Counted from the first letter of the stretch, positions 34,388-43,567 are shown. The stretch is 64,000 bases of DNA from Flavobacterium sp. (GCF_039595935.1 NZ_JBCNKR010000006.1:2638001-2702000), one strand, 5' to 3'. Notes: generated from the sequence alone by a model not told the origin. Translations and numbers: made by a program.

Positions 34388-35791
34388 ATGGATATTAGAA
34401 AAAAAATTACGTTTACTTATGTAGCACTTTCTACCTTTAGTACATTGCTATTGAGTGTAATAGTATTCGTTTTATTTAGAGAAAATAACCGCTATCATTT
34501 CTTAAAAAGATTAGATGACAGGGCAAAAATTGTCGCGTCAATACATTTTCAACATGATCCGGAAAAAATCAAATACTATAGTAATTTAAAGAAAAACGGA
34601 CTTGAAGAACTTATTGAAGAAGAAGAATATGTTCTTAAAATAAACAGTGCCAATAGTTTTGAATATAACACAAAACTAAATCTTCCCAATGAATTCTATA
34701 CTAATATCCTTCAAACCGGAAAAGATTATTTTGAAATCAACAGCAAATATTATCTGGGTCAGGTTTTTACAGAAAGAGATCAAAAATACATTGTAATTGT
34801 TGGCGCACGTGACCGAAGAGGAAAAACGACAACTATATACATTATAAAAATATTGGTTTTTGGCGGAATCGGATTTATTCTGCTTGCTTTCTTTTTAGGT
34901 CGTTTTCTGGCTAAAAGAGTTATAAACCCTGTTGCAAGAATTACCAAAGAAGTAAACAGAATCAGCGCGTCAAATCTTCATAACCGACTTCCGGAAGTTA
35001 AGAATTCTGATGAGATCTCAGACTTGACAGAAACGTTCAACGATATGCTCGACCGACTCGAAACTTCATTTGAAATTCAGGCTAATTTTATCAATAATGC
35101 TTCACACGAATTAAAAACGCCAATTACAACTATTATTGCCGAAGCCGAAATTATGCTGCTGAAAGAACGTGAAGTGGCAGAATATGTAGAATCATTGCAA
35201 AACATTTACAGTCAGGCATCAAGATTAGGAAATCTTACCGAAAGTTTATTAAAATTAACACAGACAGGTTACGACGGAAATAAACAAGTTTTGGACATTG
35301 CCAGAATCGATGAATTATTACTGGACGTAAAATCAGATTTAGATAAGATTTATCCGGAAAACCGTGTGAGTGTTAAAATGAATTTTGCACCAAAAGATTC
35401 TAATTTGCTTTTAATTCCTTGTAATAAACCGCTTTTAGAACTGGCAATTAATAACATCATTACCAATGGCGTAAAGTACTCTGATAATAATGAAGTGTTT
35501 GTAACACTTTCGGCAAATCAGGATGCGATCAAAATTTCGATAAATGATATCGGAATCGGAATTCCGCCAGAAGATATTCCGCATTTGTACGAGCCTTTCT
35601 TTAGAGGAAAAATTGCCGCCAAATATATTGGTTACGGTTTAGGATTGCCGTTGGCTTCAAAAATCATTCGCATGCATGACGGAGAAATACAAGTTCAGTC
35701 GGAACAAAATAAAGGAACGATTGTAACAATTATTTTTAAGAAAGAAAAAACGAAAAAAATCAATATTAAAAATTCTAATGTTGAATCTTAG
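34388..35791 (+). CDS. Sensor histidine kinase
   Basis: 467 residues. Membrane helix 1 (about 11-30), a periplasmic sensor of about 120 residues, membrane helix 2 (about 152-172), HAMP (173-225), HisKA with the phosphoacceptor His240 in NNASHELKTPITT, and HATPase with the N-box NNIITNGVKYS, G1 NDIGIGIP and G2 GYGLGLPLA. It pairs with the response regulator directly upstream, with a 1-bp gap to the restored regulator stop. Its signal is unknown. Confidence 0.9.
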   Translation: MDIRKKITFTYVALSTFSTLLLSVIVFVLFRENNRYHFLKRLDDRAKIVASIHFQHDPEKIKYYSNLKKNGLEELIEEEEYVLKINSANSFEYNTKLNLPNEFYTNILQTGKDYFEINSKYYLGQVFTERDQKYIVIVGARDRRGKTTTIYIIKILVFGGIGFILLAFFLGRFLAKRVINPVARITKEVNRISASNLHNRLPEVKNSDEISDLTETFNDMLDRLETSFEIQANFINNASHELKTPITTIIAEAEIMLLKEREVAEYVESLQNIYSQASRLGNLTESLLKLTQTGYDGNKQVLDIARIDELLLDVKSDLDKIYPENRVSVKMNFAPKDSNLLLIPCNKPLLELAINNIITNGVKYSDNNEVFVTLSANQDAIKISINDIGIGIPPEDIPHLYEPFFRGKIAAKYIGYGLGLPLASKIIRMHDGEIQVQSEQNKGTIVTIIFKKEKTKKINIKNSNVES

Positions 35792-35868
35792 AAAATTCTA
35801 ATTTAAGATTAAGACCCTTCTAATATTCAGGAAGTTACTTTGTATGTATAAACTAAAAGATTATACAT

Positions 35869-36588
35869 ATGAAAAATTTCCTGATCCCTACTACTCTAAA
35901 AGATGATACGATTTCAGCTGTAAAATCAGCAATTAGCCAGGCAAAAGAGTCAGACTGTGAAATTGTTTTAATGATGGTATCTGAAACACCGGATGCCTTT
36001 TCATCATCTAGTTTTTTACGTGAAATGAGAACCGGACTTACCAAAAGTCAGGAAGAAGTTTTAGAGACTTGCAGATACATGATTGATCATACTAAAAACT
36101 GCAAAATTAAAATTCACAATCAATACGGACTTTCATCTCCAATTTTTAGAGGAATTATTGAGCATTTCTCTGTAAAATTAGTCATTCTGACGCATTCTTA
36201 TAAACAGGAAACTAAGCGTATTCATCAATATTTAGTGCAATTAGCAGGAAATCAAAAATGCCCGATTCTGCATTTAGGAAATGAATTTAAAGAAGATTTT
36301 ACAAAAGCACTTTATATAGAAAACAGTTCTGCTAATGTTCATGTAAAAGATGTTCAGCAGTTTTTGAATGAAAATTTCTCTTATGAAATTGTAAGCCAGA
36401 CTTCTAAAATTGATGATAATTTCGAAGAAGCTGCACCATATTTAACCGAAGCCATTTCAAAATATGAAATAGACCTTTTGGTAGAAACAAGAAAAGGAGA
36501 AAAAATCAAATTTAAGAAAGTAAAAAAACAAAACATTAATGAAAAACTGGGACTTCCGGTGCTTTCATTATATGAAGAGTTGGTTTAG
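35869..36588 (+). CDS. Universal stress protein-like cytoplasmic protein
   Basis: 239 residues, no signal peptide or membrane helix. The N-terminal half resembles a Rossmann-like UspA domain: MKNFLIPTTLKDDTISAVKSA, then EIVLMMVSETPDAF and VKLVILTHSYKQE. The second half (about 135-239) repeats the fold weakly and ends LGLPVLSLYEELV. The canonical ATP-binding GxxG-S motif of Usp is not clear, so the ligand is uncertain. It lies 77 bp after the kinase gene on the same strand and may be a target of that system. Confidence 0.55.
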   Translation: MKNFLIPTTLKDDTISAVKSAISQAKESDCEIVLMMVSETPDAFSSSSFLREMRTGLTKSQEEVLETCRYMIDHTKNCKIKIHNQYGLSSPIFRGIIEHFSVKLVILTHSYKQETKRIHQYLVQLAGNQKCPILHLGNEFKEDFTKALYIENSSANVHVKDVQQFLNENFSYEIVSQTSKIDDNFEEAAPYLTEAISKYEIDLLVETRKGEKIKFKKVKKQNINEKLGLPVLSLYEELV

Positions 36589-36638
36589 TTTTTTTCAAAA
36601 TCAGATCTAGTAATCTTAATACAAATCTTGATTTAAAA

Positions 36639-36792
36639 TGTGCCGCTAGGCACAATATCGGTAGCCAGTAATATATGCGGAATTTCATAAGCGTGCCGTA
36701 GGTACGCAATGTTAGTTCTTTCGTACCTACGGCACGATTGAATTTATTTTCAATTTTTTGTTTTCTACCAATATGTAGTGCCTAACGGCACA
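36639..36792. repeat. Nested inverted repeat, GTGCCG family
   Basis: Outer arms at 36639-36653 (TGTGCCGCTAGGCAC) and 36778-36792 pair at 14 of 15 positions. Inside is a second perfect 15-bp pair at 36692-36706 (CGTGCCGTAGGTACG) and 36722-36736. Both arm pairs share the word GTGCC and its complement. The element occupies most of the 229-bp spacer before the bestrophin gene. GTGCCG-type intergenic repeats are familiar in Flavobacterium genomes. Confidence 0.75.
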
Positions 36793-36817
36793 AATTGTTT
36801 AATTAAAAACCGAAAAT

Positions 36818-37765
36818 ATGTTATTAAGAAAAAGAATACCAATGAAGTACGTTCTCGGGAAAATTAAAGTCGAAATTGCTTTAGTATTGGCTTATACCGT
36901 ACTATTTGAAATATTTCACCATTATTTTATTAACCTTCCCGTAGATATTCCAATTGCGATTCCAACGATGATTGGAACGATTATCTCATTATTATTAGCC
37001 TTTAAATCAAATCAGGCTTATGATCGCTGGTGGGAAGCCAGAATCGTTTGGGGAGCCGTTGTAAACGATTCCAGAACCTTAATTCGTCAGGTTTTGACTT
37101 TTTATAAAGATCCTGATTTTTCTGTAGAAGCAAGCGAATTCAAAGAAAACTTTGCCAAAAGACAAATCGCATGGTGTTACAGTTTAGGTCAGGCACTTCG
37201 AAATAAAGATGCGATAAAACCCTTAAAAGGTTTAATGAGCGAAGAAGAAATTAAATACATCAAGAACCATCAAAACGTTCCAAATGCTATCTTAATGCTG
37301 CATGCACGCGATCTTAAAAATGCTAAAAACGAGAAAAAAATCAACATGTATCAGCAGGTAGAAATCGATAATACATTATCGCGATTATGCGATGAAATGG
37401 GTAAATGCGAGAGAATCAAGAATACGATTTTCCCAACAACCTACAGCATGTATATTAGACTGACTTTATGTTTGTTTATTTTGTTACTGCCTTTTGGATT
37501 AACAAGTGTATTAAGCTGGTTTGCGATTCCGTTAATTACAGCAATTGCCGCAGCTTTCTTTTTGATCGAAAGAATGGCAATTCATTTACAGGATCCTTTT
37601 GAAAACAGACCTACAGATACGCCTGTTACGACAATTGCCAATACAATTGAAAAAAACATCAAACAAATGCTCAACGAATATCAAAGCGAATTTGATATCC
37701 TAAAAGAATTTGAAATAAACGACGAAGCTAAGAAAGTAGAAAAAGACGCTTACTTCGTTCTATAA
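36818..37765 (+). CDS. Bestrophin-family channel-like membrane protein
   Basis: 315 residues. Membrane helices near 15-35, 40-58 and 210-245. The segment SLLLAFKSNQAYDRWWEARIVWG is the bestrophin/UPF0187 signature, and LFILLLPFGLTSVL with LQDPFENRPTDTPV marks the second half. Bacterial members form pentameric ion channels. An alternative ATG is 24 bp downstream (MKYVLGK). Preceded by a nested repeat and followed by a terminator; probably monocistronic. Confidence 0.85.
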   Translation: MLLRKRIPMKYVLGKIKVEIALVLAYTVLFEIFHHYFINLPVDIPIAIPTMIGTIISLLLAFKSNQAYDRWWEARIVWGAVVNDSRTLIRQVLTFYKDPDFSVEASEFKENFAKRQIAWCYSLGQALRNKDAIKPLKGLMSEEEIKYIKNHQNVPNAILMLHARDLKNAKNEKKINMYQQVEIDNTLSRLCDEMGKCERIKNTIFPTTYSMYIRLTLCLFILLLPFGLTSVLSWFAIPLITAIAAAFFLIERMAIHLQDPFENRPTDTPVTTIANTIEKNIKQMLNEYQSEFDILKEFEINDEAKKVEKDAYFVL

Positions 37766-37800
37766 AGCCTTAATTTTGGTCTTCTTTAATTAATTGTTGT

Positions 37801-37838
37801 CCGGACAGTGTTGTTAGTTATGCTGTCCGGTTTTTTTT
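37801..37838 (+). terminator. Intrinsic terminator of the bestrophin gene
   Basis: A perfect 8-bp stem CCGGACAG (37801-37808) with 37823-37830, followed by T8. Confidence 0.85.
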
Positions 37839-37899
37839 AGAGATACTAAGATTCTAAGTTGCTAAGGTTCTAAGTTTTTTTGAAATACAAATCACCTAA

Positions 37900-37982
37900 A
37901 CATAACCCGTGGTTTCAACCACGGGGACATGTAGTTGTTTTTGAAAATTATGCTCTCCCATGGTTGAAACCACGGGCTATGT
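37900..37982. repeat. Nested palindrome, CCCGTGGTT family
   Basis: Arms at 37900-37921 and 37961-37982 pair at 21 of 22 positions. Each arm is also a small palindrome: CCCGTGGTT-TC-AACCACGGG (37906-37925) and its counterpart at 37957-37976 with one mismatch. This REP-like layout fills the spacer between the bestrophin terminator and the MocR gene. An apparent short reading frame crossing it is a by-product of the repeat. Confidence 0.75.
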
Positions 37983-38004
37983 CAAATAGAAAAAAGCGCA
38001 AAGA

Positions 38005-39429
38005 TTACAATTGTTTCGCTGCCAATCTGCCTAAAGTTCTAATAGATTCCCTTAATTCATTACTCCACGGAAGTCCAAAACTCAAACGCATACAATTCGA
38101 AAACTGATCCTGAAAAGAAAAAATCCTTCCCGGCGCAATACTGATGTTATGTTTCATAGCCAAATGATAAAACGAAGCTGTATCAATTTTTTTATCTAAT
38201 TCGACCCAAAGAAAAAAACCTCCTTGCGGCTGGCTCACTTTTGTTCCCTCTGGAAAAGATTCTAAAACCGTATTGATATAATTATTGCAATTTTGATTTA
38301 AGATTTGACGAATTTTACGAAGATGATTTTCATAACGCCCATTTTTTAAAAAATCGCCCACAACTTCATGTGTGATAGTAGGAGAGGACAGTGTGTGGTA
38401 AATTTTATTTCGAAGAATTTCTTTTTTAAATTTTCCCGGTGAAACCCATCCTGCGCGATAACCCGGCGCCAGAGTTTTAGAAACAGAACTGCAGCAAAGC
38501 ACAATACCACTTTCGTCATAGGTTTTGCAATTAGTAGGTCGGCTGGAGCCAAAATACAAATCACCGTGTATATCATCTTCAATAAGTGGGATATTATAAA
38601 ACTCCATCAATTTTACAACCTCTTTTTTATGTTCAACAGGCATCATACTTCCCGAGGGATTGCTAAAATTACTCATTAATAAACAAAGCCTAACCTTTTT
38701 AGTGGCAAGAGCTTTTTTCAAGGCATCTAATTCTATTCCGGTTGTCATATTGGTTGGCAATTCCATAATATATAAGCCTAGAGATTTAGCCAATTGTAAA
38801 ATACCAAAATAAGCAGGACTTTCAGTGATAATAGTATCTCCCGGTTTTGTCAACGTCATTAAACAATGCGATATGGCACTAGTGCATCCGGGAGTTGTAA
38901 TAATATCTCTTTCTGTTAAAGAACCACCCCAGTTAAAAGACCAGCGTGCAATTTCTTTTCTTAAATTCAAATTACCTTGTACCTCTTCATAACTCGTTCC
39001 GCTGTTAGGCAATTGACGCATCGCCTGAACCATTCCTTTGTTCAGTTTTGCAATAGGAAGAAGTTCATTTGACGGAAAACCCAACGAAAGCATCGTAATA
39101 TTTTTATCCATCATATTACCGTAAACCTGATCAATTAAATCCTCCCGATCAATATTTTCGCATTTTAATATCGGACTGCTTGCAGAAGGTTCTGTAATTA
39201 TTCTTGCTGAAATATTGCTCACATAATAACCAGATTGCGGACGCGATTCAATCAGTGATCGACTCTCAACTTCATAATATGCTTTGCTTACGGTGCTCAT
39301 GCTGTAACCCGTTTCAGCACAGACTTCGCGTATAGAAGGCAGTTTGTCTCCAACATTCAAAAGTCCCGATTTTATCTGATTTTCTATAACATCGGCAAAC
39401 TGTAGGTATAAGTAATTTGAACTCTTCAT
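38005..39429 (-). CDS. MocR-type regulator (GntR helix-turn-helix plus aminotransferase domain)
   Basis: 474 residues. The N-terminal winged helix (about 10-75) contains LPSIREVCAETGYSMSTVSKAY. The fold-type I aminotransferase domain follows, with PLP lysine in CCSSVSKTLAPGYRAGW. Such proteins use PLP or an aminated ligand to control a nearby gene; members include PdxR and GabR. It diverges from a RarD-like exporter, the probable target. ACTGTTAT and AACTGTATCTGTAT words in the spacer may be operators. Confidence 0.85.
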   Translation of the reverse strand: MKSSNYLYLQFADVIENQIKSGLLNVGDKLPSIREVCAETGYSMSTVSKAYYEVESRSLIESRPQSGYYVSNISARIITEPSASSPILKCENIDREDLIDQVYGNMMDKNITMLSLGFPSNELLPIAKLNKGMVQAMRQLPNSGTSYEEVQGNLNLRKEIARWSFNWGGSLTERDIITTPGCTSAISHCLMTLTKPGDTIITESPAYFGILQLAKSLGLYIMELPTNMTTGIELDALKKALATKKVRLCLLMSNFSNPSGSMMPVEHKKEVVKLMEFYNIPLIEDDIHGDLYFGSSRPTNCKTYDESGIVLCCSSVSKTLAPGYRAGWVSPGKFKKEILRNKIYHTLSSPTITHEVVGDFLKNGRYENHLRKIRQILNQNCNNYINTVLESFPEGTKVSQPQGGFFLWVELDKKIDTASFYHLAMKHNISIAPGRIFSFQDQFSNCMRLSFGLPWSNELRESIRTLGRLAAKQL

Positions 39430-39435
39430 AAAAAT

Positions 39436-39474
39436 AAACTGTTATGCTGCAATTTACAAAAACTGTATCTGTAT
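39436..39474. promoter_or_regulatory. Candidate MocR operator (direct repeat)
   Basis: AAACTGTTATGCTG (from 39436) and AACTGTATCTGTAT (39461-39474) are imperfect direct repeats of a CTGTAT word in the 100-bp divergent spacer. MocR family operators are often direct repeats. It is a candidate only. Confidence 0.35.
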
Positions 39475-39529
39475 TGCTATTTTATTTTTTAGAAATTTGT
39501 TTCATCAAAAAAATAAAAGAAAAACAGTC

Positions 39530-40447
39530 GTGAAACCAACAAAATATTATATCGCAGCTATTACCGCTTACACCGTTTGGGGATTTTTCAGTTTGGTTTT
39601 AAAACCTATTCACGATTATCCTGCACTCGATATTTTATTTTATCGTGTTTTTAGCTGCAGTATTTTAATGCTTTTAATAACATTTTTGTTTAAAAGAAAA
39701 GCATTGCAGGAAACTCTAAATATTTTCAAAGGATTATCTTCTTCAGAAAAGAAAAAAGCTGTTTTATTGAATATCGGCGGAAGCTTCTTTTTAATGGCAA
39801 ACTGGTTTACATTTATTTATGTAATGAATCATGTTAGTGTTAAAGCAACTTCTTTGGCGTATTTAGTATGCCCAATTTTGACTACTTTGCTAGCCTTTTT
39901 TATATTAAAAGAAAAACTGGAAAAAACGCAATGGCTGGCAGTTGGTTTAAGCATTTTTGGTTGTCTGCTTTTATCTTACGCCGATATTATGGATATGTTT
40001 TTCAGTATTATTATTGGTTTAACTTACGCTTGTTATTTGGTGAGTCAAAGAGTTAATAAAGCTTTTGACAGATTTATTGTCCTCACGTTTCATATTACAT
40101 TGGCAGCGATATGTTTATTTCCGTTTTATCCGGAATACAGCGGACCAATCCCAACCGAATTTAAGTTTTATTTCTGTATAGAAACCATCGCAATTGCATT
40201 TACGATTATTCCGTTGTTTCTAAACCTGTACGCACTTTCAGGAATCAACTCATCGACCGTTGGAATGCTTTTAAACATTAATCCGATGATTGCTTTTTTA
40301 TTGGCAAATTTTGTCTATCACGAAAAAATCAGCGCTTTGCAAATCAGTGCTTATGGCATTATTTTTATTGCAGTGTTAGTTTTTAATTCCAATCATATTT
40401 TTGCCATAAAACAGAAATATATCCTGTCCTCTAAAGATTCTCAATAA
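39530..40447 (+). CDS. EamA/RarD-like metabolite exporter
   Basis: 306 residues from a GTG at 39530; a TTG at 39497 would add 11 residues and cannot be excluded. Ten membrane helices with two EamA repeats, for example YTVWGFFSLVLKPIHDYPAL in the first and SGINSSTVGMLLNINPMIAF in the second. Resembles RarD, an exporter-type drug/metabolite transporter. It is divergent from a MocR regulator and probably controlled by it. Substrate unknown. Confidence 0.78.
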   Translation: MKPTKYYIAAITAYTVWGFFSLVLKPIHDYPALDILFYRVFSCSILMLLITFLFKRKALQETLNIFKGLSSSEKKKAVLLNIGGSFFLMANWFTFIYVMNHVSVKATSLAYLVCPILTTLLAFFILKEKLEKTQWLAVGLSIFGCLLLSYADIMDMFFSIIIGLTYACYLVSQRVNKAFDRFIVLTFHITLAAICLFPFYPEYSGPIPTEFKFYFCIETIAIAFTIIPLFLNLYALSGINSSTVGMLLNINPMIAFLLANFVYHEKISALQISAYGIIFIAVLVFNSNHIFAIKQKYILSSKDSQ

Positions 40448-40508
40448 AGTAACTCTGTATTTTTATTGGTTTAAGGTATAAAATTACGAGAATCTTAACA
40501 GGATTTTT

Positions 40509-40543
40509 AAGCAGGAATGAGTATTTTTCATTCCTGCTTTTTT
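40509..40543 (+). terminator. Intrinsic terminator of the RarD-like gene
   Basis: A perfect 12-bp stem AAGCAGGAATGA (40509-40520) with 40528-40539 and a T-run. Confidence 0.88.
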
Positions 40544-40562
40544 ATGCAGTAAAATGATTTTT

Positions 40563-40617
40563 TTAGCCACGAATTCACGAATTGTCAAATAAATAAAATT
40601 CGTGAATTCGTGGCTAA
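40563..40617. repeat. Perfect 21-bp inverted repeat, GCCACGAATTC family
   Basis: Arms 40563-40583 and 40597-40617 are perfect reverse complements (core AGCCACGAATTCACG, which reads almost as two CACGAATT words). A 13-nt loop separates them. Directly after it, 40628-40658 repeats the word AATCTGTG three times. A degenerate relative is before argE (7975-8102). Confidence 0.8.
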
Positions 40618-40691
40618 TCTTCAACAAAAAAAATCCGTTTAATCTGTGTAATCTGTGGCAAATAAATAATTTATAACCGAATCTCTATTAT

Positions 40692-42950
40692 ATGAAACCA
40701 GCCAAGCTGCAAGCCTTTACTCCGTTATTTTATTTAGTGTGGTCTGATGATCTTTTGACTCAAAAAGAATTTGCCACATTACAGGAATTTATAAAATCCC
40801 AAAAAGCACTTTCTGCCGAAGAACAGGAATATCTGCTTTCTAAAGTAGACATTTCAAATCCGCCTTCGCGAAATGAAGTTGCGCAATGGAAACTGGACAT
40901 CGAAAAAAGCATTCAGGATAAGTCATCCATAAAATCTATTTTTGATATTGCTGTAGCTCTTTCAGATAAAGATTTGGATATTTCATCCTTAGAATCAGAT
41001 TTTACAAAACTCGAAAATGACCTCGGAATTTTAGGCGAAGAAGCACTTCAAAACTTCAAAACAAAAGCCGGTTCTTTTACTGCAAATTCGCAGACCACCA
41101 GCAATTTTGATATTAAAAAAATAACCGAATTTCTGGACGGAAAAGAAGCACCAATTATAAAAAGAGTTAAGGAAGTTATTTCAAGACCTGAATTTGCTTA
41201 TGAAACTTCTACAGATATTAATATTTTTCGTCAAACGGTTTACAATTGGTGTAAAATTCTAGCCGATGAAAACTTAGGAAACATGGCCTATCCAAAGGAA
41301 TATGGAGGCGGAGGAAATGTAGAAGATTATTTTGCCATTATGGAAACGCTGAGTTATCACGATTTAAGTTTAGTGATAAAATTTGGAGTTCAGTTTGGAC
41401 TTTGGGGAATGAGCGTTCAGTCTCTTGGAACAGAAAAACATTATGCAAAATACTTAAAAGATATTGGTTCTTTAAAACTTCCGGGTTGCTTTGCCATGAC
41501 CGAAACACATCACGGATCTAACGTAAAAGGTCTTGAAACTACAGCAACTTACAATCATAACGATCAGACTTTTACGATTCATACGCCAAATAAAAATGCC
41601 CAAAAAGAATATATCGGAAACGCAGCAGTTCACGGACAAAAAGCAACAGTTTTTGCAAAGCTGATTATCGATGGACATGATTATGGCGTAAATGCTTTTG
41701 TAGTACCGTTACGAGATACAAACGGAAATGTCGTAAAAGGCGTTACGATAGGCGATTGCGGACATAAAATGGGTTTAAACGGAGTTGATAACGGAACAAT
41801 AAGTTTTGATAATGTTGTGATTCCGAAAGAAGATATGCTCGATCGTTTTGCATCTGTAAATGAGAAAGGAGAATTTGAAAGTCCGATTCCGAGTGATAAC
41901 AGAAGATTTTTTACCATGTTAGGCACTTTGGTTGGAGGAAGAATCGGGATTCCGCGTTCGGCTTTGGCTGCAGCCAAATCTGGATTGACAATTGCCATTC
42001 GCTACAGCGACCAACGTCGACAATTTGGCCCTGAAGGCGGATCAGAAGTTCCGATTTTAAATTACAGAATGCATCAGCGCAGATTGTTGCCGCATTTGGC
42101 TAAAACCTACGCCGTTCATTTTGCACTTCAATATCTGACGAAAAGATTTTTGAACAGGACAGAAGCAGAAATGCAGGAAATCGAAGCGCTTGCAGCTGGA
42201 ATGAAATCTTATTCAACCTGGAGTACAAGAGATATTCTGCAAGAATGTCGTGAAGCATGTGGTGGAAAAGGGTATTTATCTGAAAACCGAATCGATGCTT
42301 TAAAAAATGATACTGAAATCTACACCACTTTTGAAGGAGATAATACCGTTTTAATGCAATTAGTGGCCAAAAACCGTTTGTCTGAATTTAGAAAATCTTT
42401 TGGAGAAATGGGATCTTTGGGCATCATCAATTATGTTTATGAAAATGCCAAAACGGCGATTACAGAAAAAAATCCAATCGCAACAAGAAGGTCAGATGAC
42501 GAACATTTATTGGATGGCGAATTTCATTTACAGGCTTTTGTTCACAGAGAAAAAACAATTCTGGCTTCGGCAGCGCGACGTATAAAGAAATTAGTTGATG
42601 GTGGTTTAGAAGCTTATGATGCTTTTAATGTGGTTCAGCATCAAATGATTGACGTTGCGCAGGCGTATTTAGAACGTATTGTTTTAGAGCAATTTCAGGA
42701 AGCAATCAAAGCGATTGAAGATCAGAATTCAAAAAATATTTTAACCAAATTATATCAATTATATGCGCTTTCGCAGATAGAAAAAAACAAAGCTTGGTAT
42801 CTTGAAGACGGTTATATGGAAGCTGTGAAAACCAAAGCAGTCCGTAAAATTGTCAATCAGCTTTGCTGGGATATTCGCCCGGATGCGGTTGCATTGGTAA
42901 ACGCTTTTGATATTCCGGAGAGTTGTCTGGCGGCGCCAATTGCGGTGTAA
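40692..42950 (+). CDS. Acyl-CoA dehydrogenase/oxidase-like flavoprotein
   Basis: 752 residues. An N-terminal helical extension (about 1-130) precedes the acyl-CoA dehydrogenase core: FAMTETHHGSNVKGLETTAT, GVDNGTISFDNVVIP, RYSDQRRQFGP. The C-terminal extension includes ECREACGGKGYLSENR and TTFEGDNTVLMQL, where the Glu of FEGDN matches the catalytic Glu of acyl-CoA oxidases. Two helical domains make the length closer to ACOX than to ordinary dehydrogenases. It should oxidise acyl-CoA to enoyl-CoA; whether O2 or ETF is the acceptor is unclear. Confidence 0.82.
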   Translation: MKPAKLQAFTPLFYLVWSDDLLTQKEFATLQEFIKSQKALSAEEQEYLLSKVDISNPPSRNEVAQWKLDIEKSIQDKSSIKSIFDIAVALSDKDLDISSLESDFTKLENDLGILGEEALQNFKTKAGSFTANSQTTSNFDIKKITEFLDGKEAPIIKRVKEVISRPEFAYETSTDINIFRQTVYNWCKILADENLGNMAYPKEYGGGGNVEDYFAIMETLSYHDLSLVIKFGVQFGLWGMSVQSLGTEKHYAKYLKDIGSLKLPGCFAMTETHHGSNVKGLETTATYNHNDQTFTIHTPNKNAQKEYIGNAAVHGQKATVFAKLIIDGHDYGVNAFVVPLRDTNGNVVKGVTIGDCGHKMGLNGVDNGTISFDNVVIPKEDMLDRFASVNEKGEFESPIPSDNRRFFTMLGTLVGGRIGIPRSALAAAKSGLTIAIRYSDQRRQFGPEGGSEVPILNYRMHQRRLLPHLAKTYAVHFALQYLTKRFLNRTEAEMQEIEALAAGMKSYSTWSTRDILQECREACGGKGYLSENRIDALKNDTEIYTTFEGDNTVLMQLVAKNRLSEFRKSFGEMGSLGIINYVYENAKTAITEKNPIATRRSDDEHLLDGEFHLQAFVHREKTILASAARRIKKLVDGGLEAYDAFNVVQHQMIDVAQAYLERIVLEQFQEAIKAIEDQNSKNILTKLYQLYALSQIEKNKAWYLEDGYMEAVKTKAVRKIVNQLCWDIRPDAVALVNAFDIPESCLAAPIAV

Positions 42951-42998
42951 TTTTTTTTAAACCATATAAGTGATATAAGGTTTGTAAGTTTTTAGAGG

Positions 42999-43152
42999 AA
43001 CTTTGTCAAAGTTTTAAACTTTGACAAAGTTTGATTTATAACGCAAAGTTTGTCATCCTGAGGAACGAAGAATCTTCGTAAGTGACTCGACAAAGATTGT
43101 CGATTTTGTTTACGGAATTACTAACGAAGATTCTTCGTTCCTCAGAATGACA
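42999..43152. repeat. Composite of two inverted repeats (TTTGTCAAAG and GTCATCCTGAGG)
   Basis: First, 42999-43014 and 43016-43031 are perfect 16-bp arms around a single T (core CTTTGTCAAAGTTT). Second, 43051-43079 and 43124-43152 pair at 28 of 29 positions (core GAACGAAGAATCTTCG). Between them lies a small hairpin CGACA/TGTCG (43088-43092, 43098-43102). The first core is shared with the composites at 52173 and 59094. The gap 42951-43222 holds no gene. Confidence 0.78.
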
Positions 43153-43222
43153 AGATTGTGTTTGATGTTTTTGTTATAACAATTAAATAATGCAATAAAT
43201 TTATTTATACTAAAAAACAAAA

Positions 43223-43567
43223 TCAAATCATTTTACTATTAAAATAACCGGCCTTTTGAAAATCATCAATATTCATAGAAATTGACTTCACTTCAGGAAG
43301 AATACTTTTTAATTTCGTTACAATTATTTTAGATAAATTGTTTTTTTGTTCTTCATTTCGTCCTTCCATAATGTATCCAAAAACATGAATAAAATCATCT
43401 AAAGTGCCACCGTTGTTATAATAGGAGAAAGAATTTATTCTCACTTTAATTTCAGACGCAGTGAAAAGACTGGTAGATAAAGCTGAATCAAAAACTTCCT
43501 GCATAATTTCATCTGCAGATTTTAATCGTAATACATTTTCTGAGCAGTCAATAATGAAATTTGGCAT
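43223..43567 (-). CDS. 5-carboxymethyl-2-hydroxymuconate isomerase-like tautomerase
   Basis: 114 residues, start MPNFIIDCSENV. Pro2, which acts as the catalytic base after Met removal, and the FIIDCSE strand match the CHMI (HpaF) branch of the tautomerase superfamily. The C-terminal SKIIVTKLKSILPEVKSISMN also fits. CHMI acts in homoprotocatechuate breakdown, but no hpa genes lie nearby, so a different substrate is possible. It is divergent from the TPR regulator gene. Confidence 0.75.
   Translation of the reverse strand: MPNFIIDCSENVLRLKSADEIMQEVFDSALSTSLFTASEIKVRINSFSYYNNGGTLDDFIHVFGYIMEGRNEEQKNNLSKIIVTKLKSILPEVKSISMNIDDFQKAGYFNSKMI

Noticed and set aside
37880..38107. 75-codon frame on the plus strand after the bestrophin gene
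   Set aside because: Its codons run through the CCCGTGGTT repeat and then antisense to the end of the MocR gene; no domain or composition of a real protein.
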